Below, in pieces: positions 1 to 6,969 of a stretch of DNA of 27,813 bases (position 1 is the stretch's first letter; each line of letters starts with the position of its first letter). The notes below the pieces were generated by a model, which saw only the letters and a list, made by a program, of their open reading frames with translations, was not told the DNA's origin and ran no database searches. A program made the translations under genes and the position numbers. Where the stretch lies: positions 1 to 27,813 of IMG/VR virus record IMGVR_UViG_3300012936_002756, one strand, 5' to 3'. This DNA comes from a virus.

Positions 1-758
1 CTACACTTTCAACAGGTATATTTGCAGGCATAGGTATAATCTATGGGCATGAACTATCTCACACCAAAGGCATTGCATTTGTAATAAGTCGTTGGATGAT
101 GGGACTATCAGGTTCAGCACATTTCTGTTATGCTCATGTGTACAATCATCACTTGGAACTAGCAAGTGAAGATGATCCTGCAACTGCACCTCGTGGACGT
201 GATCTATATTCACACTTTATCAAATCACACTTAGGACAATCTAAGTTCCTGTTTGAAATGGAGAAAGGTAGATTGAAACGTTTAGGTAAACCTTTCTTAT
301 CCGTAGGTAATAGATGGATAAGAGGTTACATGATGAGTGTACCTACACTTGCATTATTCTTTTATGCAGGTGGTTGGTTAGGAGTTGCATGTATCGGACT
401 TGTTTGGTTAATATCAAACTTCGAACTTGAAGCACTTAACTATCTAGAACACTATGGTTTGATTCGTGTTAAAAGCGAGCCAATAGACTATAGACATTCC
501 TGGGATAACTCAACATTATTCACAAGCTGGTTCTTCATTGAGATTGGTCGCCAGGCTGATCATCATGACAGAGGTGAGACACACTTCTGGGAACTAGATG
601 AAGTAGGTGCACCTAACACAGGTGTAGGTTACTTTACACTCTTTGCGTTAGCATTGATACCTCCCGTGTTTGATCGCTTTATGAAAAAGCATTTAGACAA
701 TTGGGATAAAAACTTTGCAACCGAAGCAGAAAGAGAAATAGCAAAAACATTTGCATAA
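1..758 (+). CDS. AlkB-family membrane di-iron hydroxylase (5' end outside window)
   Basis: The reading frame is open from the left edge, so the true start lies outside; 251 residues are visible. Three histidine clusters of the integral-membrane di-iron family are present: GHELSHTKG near bases 45-71, AHVYNHHLELASEDDPA near 132-182 (alkane hydroxylases have EHxxGHH followed by a similar A-x-x-EDPA stretch), and GRQADHHDRGETHFWE near 547-594. NYLEHYGL near 439-462 matches the fourth conserved box of alkane 1-monooxygenases. Hydrophobic segments alternate with these boxes, as expected for an inner-membrane enzyme that hydroxylates a hydrophobic substrate with O2 and electrons from rubredoxin or ferredoxin. 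The substrate cannot be told. No rubredoxin gene is visible. A terminator follows directly, so the gene ends its transcript. A xylene-monooxygenase or desaturase-like relative remains possible. Confidence 0.82.
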   Translation, partial: TLSTGIFAGIGIIYGHELSHTKGIAFVISRWMMGLSGSAHFCYAHVYNHHLELASEDDPATAPRGRDLYSHFIKSHLGQSKFLFEMEKGRLKRLGKPFLSVGNRWIRGYMMSVPTLALFFYAGGWLGVACIGLVWLISNFELEALNYLEHYGLIRVKSEPIDYRHSWDNSTLFTSWFFIEIGRQADHHDRGETHFWELDEVGAPNTGVGYFTLFALALIPPVFDRFMKKHLDNWDKNFATEAEREIAKTFA

Positions 759-764
759 TCACTT

Positions 765-789
765 GGGGGGTCGGAAACGGCCCCTTTTT
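765..789 (+). terminator. Rho-independent terminator after the AlkB-like gene
   Basis: A six-pair stem (GGGGTC with GGCCCC, one G-T pair) with a GGAAAC loop is followed by five T residues. Confidence 0.75.
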
Positions 790-792
790 GCC

Positions 793-828
793 TTGACATC
801 GTACACATCTGATGTTACTCTATAAATA
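793..828 (+). promoter_or_regulatory. Overlapping sigma70-like and late-type promoters for the phosphate permease
   Basis: TTGACA at 793-798 is followed after exactly 17 bases by TACTCT at 816-821. TATAAATA, identical to the T4 late-promoter box, sits at 821-828. The gene could therefore be read both early by host polymerase and late by a phage-modified polymerase. Confidence 0.6.
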
Positions 829-859
829 AAGTCGAACAATGCTTGGAAAGAGATAATAA

Positions 860-1819
860 ATGGACGCACTCACCCTATGGATGGCTGTAGGTTTCCTATT
901 CGCAGGTTACGCAGTTATTGCAAATGATTCAGTACAAACGTTAGGCACTTGGATCGCATCAAACAACGACAAATTCAATTGGAAAGTTATGTGGGGAGCG
1001 GCTTCGACTGTTCTACTGTATACACTCTGGTATGGTTGGTACACTAACGGTGGCGACATCAGTTACGGACGACTAAACAAAATACCGTTCCAAGAGATAC
1101 AATGGTACCATGCAATGGCACCAGGACTACTATTAATACTTACAAGGATAGGAGTACCAGTTAGTACTTCTTTTTTAGTATTAAGTGCATTCGCTAGTAC
1201 ATTTGTGCTAGAGAAGATGCTTGTTAAAAGCATGATGGGGTATGCGGTGGCAGCAGTCGCGGCATATGTTATTTGGATAGGAGTAACTAAAATCCTAAAC
1301 GAAGCAAACCCAGTCAAAGAAGAACATAAACGATGGTGGAGAATAGGACAGTGGGTAACCACAGGCTTCTTATGGTTCACTTGGCTAAGCCATGACATGG
1401 CAAACATTGCCGTGTTCCTACCTAGACAGATACCTTGGGATCTAATGATAATGATTTCACTTGTGTTTATTGTAGGCTTAGGCTTTATGTTTAAAGAGGG
1501 TGGAGGTAAGATACAAAATATTATTATTGAAAAGCACAACACAAGATATGTTCGTAGTGCTACAATAATTGATGCAGTATACTTTCTTATACTTTTGTTC
1601 TTCAAAGAACTAAACGATATACCAATGTCTACAACGTGGGTGTTTGTAGGATTGTTATGTGGACGTGAACTTGCTATGGCTACAATGACTGGCAAGGAAA
1701 AGTTCAAAACAGTGTTTCCGTTGATTACCAAAGACTTCATTAAAATGATGATAGGACTAGGTGCATCAGTAGGTGTAGTGTTAATGATACACTATGTTAT
1801 TGTACCAAACGGATACTAG
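860..1819 (+). CDS. PiT/PHO4-family inorganic phosphate permease
   Basis: A 319-residue polytopic membrane protein. It shows the duplicated signature of PiT transporters: ANDSVQTLGT (residues 21-30) matches the N-terminal G-x-ND-x-x-N-x-x-GT motif, and SHDMANIAVFLPR (177-189) matches the second copy. Each is followed by the paired helix motif, GVPVSTSFLVLSA (98-110) and DIPMSTTWVFVG (253-264), which resemble GVPVSTTH and GLPVSTTH in cellular PiT proteins. It is shorter than typical bacterial PiT (about 400-500 residues), with a small central loop. PiT proteins import phosphate with a cation at the inner membrane. It has its own promoter after a terminator and is followed by another terminator, so it is a single-gene unit. 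Next to prs it suggests phosphate capture for nucleotide synthesis. The repeated ND motif makes the family call good; transport activity is inferred. Confidence 0.8.
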   Translation: MDALTLWMAVGFLFAGYAVIANDSVQTLGTWIASNNDKFNWKVMWGAASTVLLYTLWYGWYTNGGDISYGRLNKIPFQEIQWYHAMAPGLLLILTRIGVPVSTSFLVLSAFASTFVLEKMLVKSMMGYAVAAVAAYVIWIGVTKILNEANPVKEEHKRWWRIGQWVTTGFLWFTWLSHDMANIAVFLPRQIPWDLMIMISLVFIVGLGFMFKEGGGKIQNIIIEKHNTRYVRSATIIDAVYFLILLFFKELNDIPMSTTWVFVGLLCGRELAMATMTGKEKFKTVFPLITKDFIKMMIGLGASVGVVLMIHYVIVPNGY

Positions 1820-1828
1820 AATGGATAG

Positions 1829-1855
1829 AGCAGTGTTCGACAGCACTGCTTTTTT
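1829..1855 (+). terminator. Rho-independent terminator after the phosphate permease
   Basis: A perfect seven-pair stem (AGCAGTG with CACTGCT) and an 8-base loop are followed by a T run. The -35 box of the next promoter starts two bases after the T run. Confidence 0.8.
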
Positions 1856-1856
1856 C

Positions 1857-1885
1857 TTGACACAGAGACATTTTTATAATATTAT
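1857..1885 (+). promoter_or_regulatory. Sigma70-like promoter of prs
   Basis: TTGACA at 1857-1862, 17-base spacer, TATTAT at 1880-1885. A strong ribosome binding site (AAGGAAGGA, 1900-1908) follows. Confidence 0.65.
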
Positions 1886-1914
1886 ATAAGTATAATATCA
1901 AGGAAGGACTACAT

Positions 1915-2874
1915 TTGAAAATGAAAATCATTACCGGAAATGCTAATCCTAAATTAGCACAAGAGATCGCCGAACATTGTTTTAGTGATCTTGTCCCAGC
2001 CAAAGTTACAACATTTGCAGACGGAGAATCTAGCGTAGAGTTTTTAGAAAACGTTAGAGGAGAAGACGTTTTTATTATCCAAAGCACAAGCCAACCTGTC
2101 AACGACAGTCTTATGGAACTAATGGTAATGATTGATGCGGCACGTAGATCAAGTGCTAGTCGTATTACAGCAGTTATTCCTTACTATGGTTATGCTAGAC
2201 AGGATCGTAAGAGTGCTAGTCGTACTCCTATTACAGCAAAACTAGTTGCTAACCTATTAACAACATCTGGTGCAGATAGAATCTTAACTATGGATTTACA
2301 CGCAGGACAGATACAGGGCTTCTTTGATATTCCTGTAGATGATTTAACAAGTCGTGTAATATTTGCAAAAGACATCAGACGTAGTATTGGTATTATTGAT
2401 GACCCAGAAGTTAATCAAGCAGGCACAGTATTTGTATCTCCAGATGCAGGTGGTGCAGTAAGAGCTCGTAAGTTTGCTGATATGTTTACAGGTGACATTG
2501 CTATTGTAGATAAAATGCGTCCTGAAGCAGGTAAGTCAGAAGTAATGAATTTGATTGGAGATGTTAAAGGTCGTCATGCTATTCTAGTAGACGACATTAT
2601 TGATAGTGGCGGAACACTTTGCAACGCAGCCAAAGCAATTATGGATGCAGGTGCTCTTAGTGTACGTGCATACATCACGCATGGTGTACTATCAGGTGAA
2701 GCATGTCAGAAGATTGAAAAGAGTGTGCTTGATGAATTAGTTGTTACAGATACTATTTCAAATCGTTGTCCTAAGAACTGTAAGAAAACACGTCAGGTAA
2801 GTGTAGCACCTTTGTTTGGTGAAGCAATGCGTAGAATAACTAACGAAGAATCAGTTAGCAGCCTGTTTGTATAA
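1915..2874 (+). CDS. prs: Ribose-phosphate pyrophosphokinase (PRPP synthetase)
   Basis: Makes PRPP from ribose 5-phosphate and ATP, for purine, pyrimidine and NAD synthesis. At 319 residues it is full length for the class I family (about 310-320). Diagnostic motifs are present: YYGYARQDRK in the ATP-binding loop, DLHAGQIQGFFD, and the PRPP-binding loop ILVDDIIDSGGT. The TTG at 1915 lies seven bases after AAGGAAGGA and is the better start; the ATG at 1921 would be 13 bases away and give a protein two residues shorter. It has its own sigma70-like promoter. Its last 24 bases overlap the end of hemB on the other strand. Some large phages carry prs for NAD salvage, but no nadV is in view, so here it more likely supports nucleotide supply with nrdAB. 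Confidence 0.95.
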   Translation: MKMKIITGNANPKLAQEIAEHCFSDLVPAKVTTFADGESSVEFLENVRGEDVFIIQSTSQPVNDSLMELMVMIDAARRSSASRITAVIPYYGYARQDRKSASRTPITAKLVANLLTTSGADRILTMDLHAGQIQGFFDIPVDDLTSRVIFAKDIRRSIGIIDDPEVNQAGTVFVSPDAGGAVRARKFADMFTGDIAIVDKMRPEAGKSEVMNLIGDVKGRHAILVDDIIDSGGTLCNAAKAIMDAGALSVRAYITHGVLSGEACQKIEKSVLDELVVTDTISNRCPKNCKKTRQVSVAPLFGEAMRRITNEESVSSLFV

Positions 2875-3705
2875 TTCCCTAGCACCGTAAGTAATCATAA
2901 AGTCAGCACCAGCACGTTTAAAAACATCATGTGTTTCTTTTAGTAGTTCTGGAACTAACCAAGTGTTTCGTTGTAAGCCTATGTATTCGCCGCTTGTTTG
3001 ATATACTCCGACAGGTGCTTGATACTTAGTTGCTTCTTTAATAGGCATAATAAGATCAATGCTAGTCATGCCAGGCTTAACCATTAAACTGTTAGCACCA
3101 TCATTAAAATACTTTACACTTCTAGCAATAGCAAGTTCTCTATCGTTTACATCTAATTGATAACTTCTATGTATACCTTTTTCAACTCCAATAGTTTGTC
3201 TAAAGCCATCATAGAATTGTGATCTAAACTTAGTTGAATAGCTCATTACATTTACTTTGTTAATATGTTCTTTAATATTCTTTACAGTATTATCTTGGCA
3301 GTCACTAGGTGCTAAAACATCTGCTCCGGCATCATGTACAATCTGTGCTTGATTAAACAGTTGCTCATCTGTTTTATTTGTATCCTCAGGATAGCAACAA
3401 TGCCCGTCTAGCGTAGTAGAACATAAACATATATCAACATGCAGGTTTACTTTATCTCCGTGTGCTGCTTTGATTTCACTAACAACACGTTTGTTTAGAT
3501 CCCAATCAGGTAAGTCTACTCTATCAGGCATTACAAATATTAAAATGTCTTTGACACCTAAAGCAATATCTCTTCCAATAGTATCTACTGCACCTTTAAC
3601 AGACCACGGGTGATTGTCATTACCAAGAACACATTGCTTGGATGCAAGTACCCAATCATCTCCGTTGCTTTGATTATTAATAAAGTAAGGTTGTATTAGT
3701 TTCAT
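2851..3705 (-). CDS. hemB: Delta-aminolevulinic acid dehydratase (porphobilinogen synthase)
   Basis: Condenses two 5-aminolevulinate molecules to porphobilinogen in the cytoplasm. Both active-site lysines are visible: K159 in MSYSTKF and K210 in SLMVKPG, the latter forming the Schiff base in known enzymes. The zinc-type cysteine triad is intact: DICLC (C93, C95) and GHC (C103). At 284 residues it is about 40 shorter than usual (about 325); what is missing is the N-terminal arm, which in cellular enzymes wraps a neighbouring subunit and builds the octamer. It is the last gene of the hemF-hemC-hemE-hemB operon; its start overlaps the hemE stop as ATGA. Its 3' end overlaps prs, with no terminator seen between them. 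Confidence 0.95.
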   Translation of the reverse strand: MKLIQPYFINNQSNGDDWVLASKQCVLGNDNHPWSVKGAVDTIGRDIALGVKDILIFVMPDRVDLPDWDLNKRVVSEIKAAHGDKVNLHVDICLCSTTLDGHCCYPEDTNKTDEQLFNQAQIVHDAGADVLAPSDCQDNTVKNIKEHINKVNVMSYSTKFRSQFYDGFRQTIGVEKGIHRSYQLDVNDRELAIARSVKYFNDGANSLMVKPGMTSIDLIMPIKEATKYQAPVGVYQTSGEYIGLQRNTWLVPELLKETHDVFKRAGADFMITYGARELYKQAAN

Positions 3706-4679
3706 TCAAAACGTTCCCTAACCATATCTACAAAAAGTTTTACATTCTCTTCTGGTGTTTCTTTATGTATACCGTGTCCTAGTCCACATATCCAACCAGT
3801 TCTATCAATATGCTCCATTTCATCTAGCCACTGACTAATTTCTTCTTTTACATAAGATTTTGGAGTCATCATTAACTTCTCATCAAAGTTACCTTGAATG
3901 AAGCCGTCTTGGTATTTTTTAAATGTTCTTTGTATATCAACTGTGCTGTCAATACCTATACCTGCCCAACCCATTCTATAAAGAGTAGGTAAGCATTTGT
4001 GATTTAGATGTTGTGTGTAATAACCTGTATCAGTTTGTATTAATGGTTGTAGTATATTAACGTAGTGTGTTTTAAAGAATGCTTCGCTCATGTTACCTAC
4101 ACCACTATCAAGTATCATAACTTTCTCTGCACCTGCTTCTAGTTGTAAGTTTATGTTTCTAGTTAACACAGGAACAATAACTTCTTCCATATACGCTGCC
4201 TTCCATTTCAAATCCATGTTAGGCTTTTTACCTGTAGCATAGTTTAGCAAAGTCCATGGCCCACCAACAAAGCCTATTAGGCTTTTTGATTTGTGTAGTT
4301 TCTCTCTAGTTGCAGCAACAGCCACCCTTTGAAAATCCATGTGTTCTACTGCACGTGAAATATCTTTATGTTCTTTATAGTTTTCCTCATCAATATAATA
4401 ATCAAATTGTGGACCTGGTGCAAACTTTAATGGCACACCTAAGCCTTCAATAGGAAATAGTATATCACTGAAAAGGATTGCAATATCAAAATCAAACTGA
4501 TCAATAGGAAGCATTGCTACATCAGCAGCAACCCTTGGAAGTTTACACATTTGCTCAAACGTGAAACTTTGTTTCATATCCATGTATGGTTTTTGATATC
4601 TTCCTGCTTGCCTCATCATCCATATCGGAGGACAAGACTGTTCTACCCTATTACAGGCATTCGTAAATTTTTCATTCAT
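3702..4679 (-). CDS. hemE: Uroporphyrinogen decarboxylase
   Basis: Removes four carboxyl groups from uroporphyrinogen III to give coproporphyrinogen III, the step that commits tetrapyrroles to heme or chlorophyll rather than siroheme or cobalamin. The signature RQAGRY is at residues 23-28, the substrate-binding aspartate is in FSDIL (D72), and GGPWTL, GIDSTVDI, QGNFD and HGIHKETPEENV match conserved blocks. In the usual DSWxG block the sequence reads DSGVG, so the tryptophan is replaced. At 325 residues it is slightly short for the family (about 340-355). Both ends overlap neighbours by four bases (ATGA with hemC upstream and hemB downstream), which implies translational coupling. Confidence 0.95.
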   Translation of the reverse strand: MNEKFTNACNRVEQSCPPIWMMRQAGRYQKPYMDMKQSFTFEQMCKLPRVAADVAMLPIDQFDFDIAILFSDILFPIEGLGVPLKFAPGPQFDYYIDEENYKEHKDISRAVEHMDFQRVAVAATREKLHKSKSLIGFVGGPWTLLNYATGKKPNMDLKWKAAYMEEVIVPVLTRNINLQLEAGAEKVMILDSGVGNMSEAFFKTHYVNILQPLIQTDTGYYTQHLNHKCLPTLYRMGWAGIGIDSTVDIQRTFKKYQDGFIQGNFDEKLMMTPKSYVKEEISQWLDEMEHIDRTGWICGLGHGIHKETPEENVKLFVDMVRERFE

Positions 4680-5497
4680 ATAAGTTTTGTTCCTAGTTGC
4701 TCACCTAATTCGATATAGTTTTCTTTCTTACCAATTACTTCACTATACTTATCAGTTTCGAAGTTGTGAGCTTCCATCATTAAGTAGTCGCCAACAATAC
4801 TAGATATGCAACCAACAGCAGTATGGCAGTCGCCGTTTATAACTTCTAGCATCTTGCGTTCAGCCATTGCACATTTATATGTGTCTGGGTGCGAAGATGT
4901 AGATAATAAATTACTTGCAGAACTTTTCTTTCTTGTTTGTAATGCAATAACTCCTTGCCCAACAGCAGGAAACATTTCTCTAATGGTAAACGTTTTTGTT
5001 ATCTTATCTTGTAACCCTAATGCTTCAAGACCTGCAACAGCAAGTAAAATAGCATCATACTGTCCGCTTTCTACTTTAGAAATACGTGTATCAATGTTTC
5101 CTCTAATAGGAACAATTTCTGCTTGTGGATATAATTTTTTTAGTTGTGCAATTCTACGAGGACTACCTGTTCCTATTTTTGCTCCTGGCTTATCAGGATT
5201 ACCAATTACACAATCTCTAGGATCATTACGTTTTAATACTGCTGATATCTCAAGTACATCATCTGAATCTCTTGTTAAGTCTTTTAAACTGTGAACAGCA
5301 ATATCAATTTCTTTGTCTATTAATTTTTGTTCGATGGCTTTACAGAATACTCCTTTGCCACCCATTTCTAATATAGGAGTGTCTGGATTTATTTCTGCTT
5401 CAGTTGTTACTGTAACTATCTCAGCATTGTTAATTAGAGCTGCTGCCCTACTTGCATACTCCAATGCTAGTTTACTTCCTCTGACACCTATTTTCAT
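4676..5497 (-). CDS. hemC: Porphobilinogen deaminase (hydroxymethylbilane synthase)
   Basis: Polymerises four porphobilinogens into hydroxymethylbilane using a covalent dipyrromethane cofactor. The cofactor cysteine is C224 in NGDCHTAVGC, matching GGCQVPIG in cellular enzymes. The catalytic aspartate is in AVHSLKDL (D73), and GTGSPRR, IRGNIDTR and AVGQG match the substrate-binding blocks. At 273 residues it is about 35 shorter than typical; the loss is in the C-terminal domain. The start overlaps the stop of the 25-residue membrane ORF (ATGA). No hemD (uroporphyrinogen III synthase) follows, although hemC-hemD is a common bacterial pairing, so the product must be cyclised by a host enzyme or by one outside this window. 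Confidence 0.94.
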   Translation of the reverse strand: MKIGVRGSKLALEYASRAAALINNAEIVTVTTEAEINPDTPILEMGGKGVFCKAIEQKLIDKEIDIAVHSLKDLTRDSDDVLEISAVLKRNDPRDCVIGNPDKPGAKIGTGSPRRIAQLKKLYPQAEIVPIRGNIDTRISKVESGQYDAILLAVAGLEALGLQDKITKTFTIREMFPAVGQGVIALQTRKKSSASNLLSTSSHPDTYKCAMAERKMLEVINGDCHTAVGCISSIVGDYLMMEAHNFETDKYSEVIGKKENYIELGEQLGTKLI

Positions 5498-5571
5498 TTT
5501 CTAACCTTCTTTATAATCCAAGCAATGAATGCTAAGATAGCCGCAGTCAATGCACCTATCCCAACGTTCAC
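5494..5571 (-). CDS. 25-residue membrane micropeptide inside the heme operon
   Basis: This GTG-started frame fills the only gap in the heme operon. Its GTG overlaps the hemF stop (GTGA) and its TGA overlaps the hemC start (ATGA), the same 4-base coupling used by the other genes in the operon. The peptide starts MNVGIGALTAAILAFIAWII and ends KKVRK: one hydrophobic helix of about 18 residues followed by a strongly basic tail, so an N-out/C-in single-pass topology is expected. I know of no family for it. The exact fit between two stop/start overlaps is the main evidence that it is real. It could recruit heme enzymes to the membrane or modulate a host membrane enzyme of the pathway; both ideas are guesses. 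It could also be only a coupling device that carries ribosomes from hemF to hemC. Confidence 0.6.
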   Translation of the reverse strand: MNVGIGALTAAILAFIAWIIKKVRK

Positions 5572-6386
5572 GGCCAACTCACATCTGGCGGTAAGCTCAT
5601 TAATATTGCTTCCATGTTGCCGCCTGTTTTAAAACCAAACTTAGTTCCTCTATCATATAATAAGTTAAACTCTACATATCGCCCACGTTTGATTTTTTGT
5701 ATATTTTTATGTTCATCAGTATAGTTGTTGTTCATGTAATTAATTGCAGTTGTTCTAACAACATCTGCAAATCCAGTACCTAAACGCATTACAAATTCAA
5801 AGTCCATATCTTTAGGATCGTAATACTCAAAGAACAATCCTCCTATACCTCTTGTTTCTTTTCTATGAGGCAAGTAAAAGTATTCATCACATGCTTTACT
5901 AAACTTATCGTACCAAGTTGCATCATATGTGTCACAAATCTTTTTAAGGTCTTTATGATATCTAATCTTAAATGTTTCGTTATCCAAGCAAGGTGTTAAA
6001 TCCATACCCCCACCAAACCATTCTTTCTCATGTGTTTTAAGATATCTTGTATTAAAGTGCATCGCAGGCACCCAAGGATTAGTAGGGTGTAATACTACAC
6101 TTATACCTGTGGCATAATACTGTCTATTATCGTCAGTTGTGCCAGGAATCTCTTTTGCGAATTTAGGATCAAACTCTCCTGTTACGCAAGAGTAATTTAC
6201 TGTACCTTTTTCAAATACATTTCCACGTATAACTTTGTGTGTTTGAGTCCAGCCTTCTCTGCTAGAATGTCCACCTTCTTCCATTTTAATAGGATTGTTG
6301 GGTGTAAATCGTGCTTCTACTTCATTTATGTTATCTTCTATGATTTGCGCAAGATTTGCAAACCATTCAGTATACATTGTGTTCAT
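5568..6386 (-). CDS. hemF: Oxygen-dependent coproporphyrinogen III oxidase
   Basis: Converts coproporphyrinogen III to protoporphyrinogen IX using O2, with no metal or cofactor. Diagnostic blocks are GGGMDLTPC, HRKETRGIGGLFFEYYD, RGRYVEFNLLYDRGT and GFKTGGNMEAILMSLPP, ending in VSWP as in family members that end near LVRW. The length of 272 fits the lower part of the family range (about 280-310), with a short N-terminus. It is the first gene of the operon. A TAAATA box (6392-6397) lies exactly five bases before the ATG and no Shine-Dalgarno sequence is seen, so a leaderless late mRNA is predicted. An in-frame ATG three codons later is an alternative start. Confidence 0.95.
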   Translation of the reverse strand: MNTMYTEWFANLAQIIEDNINEVEARFTPNNPIKMEEGGHSSREGWTQTHKVIRGNVFEKGTVNYSCVTGEFDPKFAKEIPGTTDDNRQYYATGISVVLHPTNPWVPAMHFNTRYLKTHEKEWFGGGMDLTPCLDNETFKIRYHKDLKKICDTYDATWYDKFSKACDEYFYLPHRKETRGIGGLFFEYYDPKDMDFEFVMRLGTGFADVVRTTAINYMNNNYTDEHKNIQKIKRGRYVEFNLLYDRGTKFGFKTGGNMEAILMSLPPDVSWP

Positions 6387-6390
6387 GGCA

Positions 6391-6397
6391 GTATTTA
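6391..6397 (-). promoter_or_regulatory. Late-type promoter of the heme operon
   Basis: TTAAATAC on the minus strand, with TAAATA ending five bases before the hemF ATG. By T4 late-promoter geometry the transcript would begin at the A of the start codon. Confidence 0.5.
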
Positions 6398-6408
6398 AGT
6401 TGCACTCA

Positions 6409-6434
6409 AAAGAAAAGGTAGCAACCTGGCTACC
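6409..6434 (-). terminator. Terminator between the 89-residue gene and hemF
   Basis: On the minus strand GGTAGC-CAGGTT-GCTACC forms a perfect six-pair hairpin followed by TTTTCTTTT. It should stop transcription of the upstream gene before the hemF promoter. Confidence 0.65.
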
Positions 6435-6535
6435 CTTTCTCCAATTTAAATGTAATGTTCCTATTATCTGAGGCTATGCCGTTCTATATATAATCTTCAT
6501 CCTGCTATTAGGAAACTATTATGTGCATTACTATT

Positions 6536-6805
6536 CTATTTTGATGTCCCTGTTACGAACTTGTAGAACTCCTCGGCTGTTTCTAAAACTTCTTTAGTGC
6601 CTGGAATGTCTGGCATATCAACTTTGTTGATAATTTGACCAGTCTTTTCATCTCGTTTTGCAGATGTTTCAAAGCCAATCCACTTATTTGAATATTCAAA
6701 CTCTGTGAATGCTTTAGCCATATCTAAAACTTCTGTGCGGATTTCGTAACCATTCTTATTGAATTGCACTTTAGGCAGTGCGTCCTTGATTTTGTCGAGT
6801 GACAT
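6536..6805 (-). CDS. Unknown 89-residue cytoplasmic protein
   Basis: I do not recognise a family. The protein is soluble and mixed in charge, with no cysteine or histidine. It starts MSLDKIKDALPKVQFNKNGY and has a helical middle (VLDMAKAFTEFEY) and a Pro/Gly turn (MPDIPGT) before a helical end. The start is well supported by AAAGGAG eight bases upstream. It has its own sigma70-like promoter (6847-6875) and a terminator about 100 bases after the stop, so it is a single-gene unit. An early-expressed host-modifying protein would fit, but only the promoter suggests this. Confidence 0.8.
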   Translation of the reverse strand: MSLDKIKDALPKVQFNKNGYEIRTEVLDMAKAFTEFEYSNKWIGFETSAKRDEKTGQIINKVDMPDIPGTKEVLETAEEFYKFVTGTSK

Positions 6806-6846
6806 TTCTTTCTCCTTTGTGTGTTTGTGTGTTATGCTACATTAGT

Positions 6847-6875
6847 AATGTAACACTATTATTTATCATTGTCAA
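6847..6875 (-). promoter_or_regulatory. Sigma70-like promoter of the 89-residue gene
   Basis: On the minus strand, TTGACA (6870-6875), 17 bases, TACATT (6847-6852). A GATAAATAA box (core 6860-6865) lies in the spacer and could serve as a late promoter. Confidence 0.55.
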
Positions 6876-6963
6876 CGTAGTTAATAATTTTTCTTTGCCA
6901 AAGGATCGTGTTTGTAGGCGCCGCAAACCATTTATGCTATTTTTACTCTTAGAAACTGTTACC

Positions 6964-6969
6964 TAAATA
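6964..6969 (+). promoter_or_regulatory. Possible late-type box before the 77-residue membrane protein
   Basis: TAAATA 54 bases before the ATG at 7024. A small inverted repeat (CTTCA ... TGAAG) lies in the leader. Weak support on its own. Confidence 0.3.

Noticed and set aside
1063-1740. Long minus-strand frame of 225 codons opposite the phosphate permease
   Set aside because: The plus-strand frame has PiT motifs and promoter, start and terminator; the antisense frame has no ribosome binding site or recognisable domain and reflects codon bias.
2851-6386. Interpretation of the whole window as an ordinary bacterial chromosome because of hem, prs, nrdAB and DUF1127
   Set aside because: Tail fibre, PAAR spike, late-promoter boxes, capsid-targeting-like leaders and dense mini-genes surround these genes on both sides; a bacterial chromosome with a prophage cannot be fully excluded without flanking sequence.
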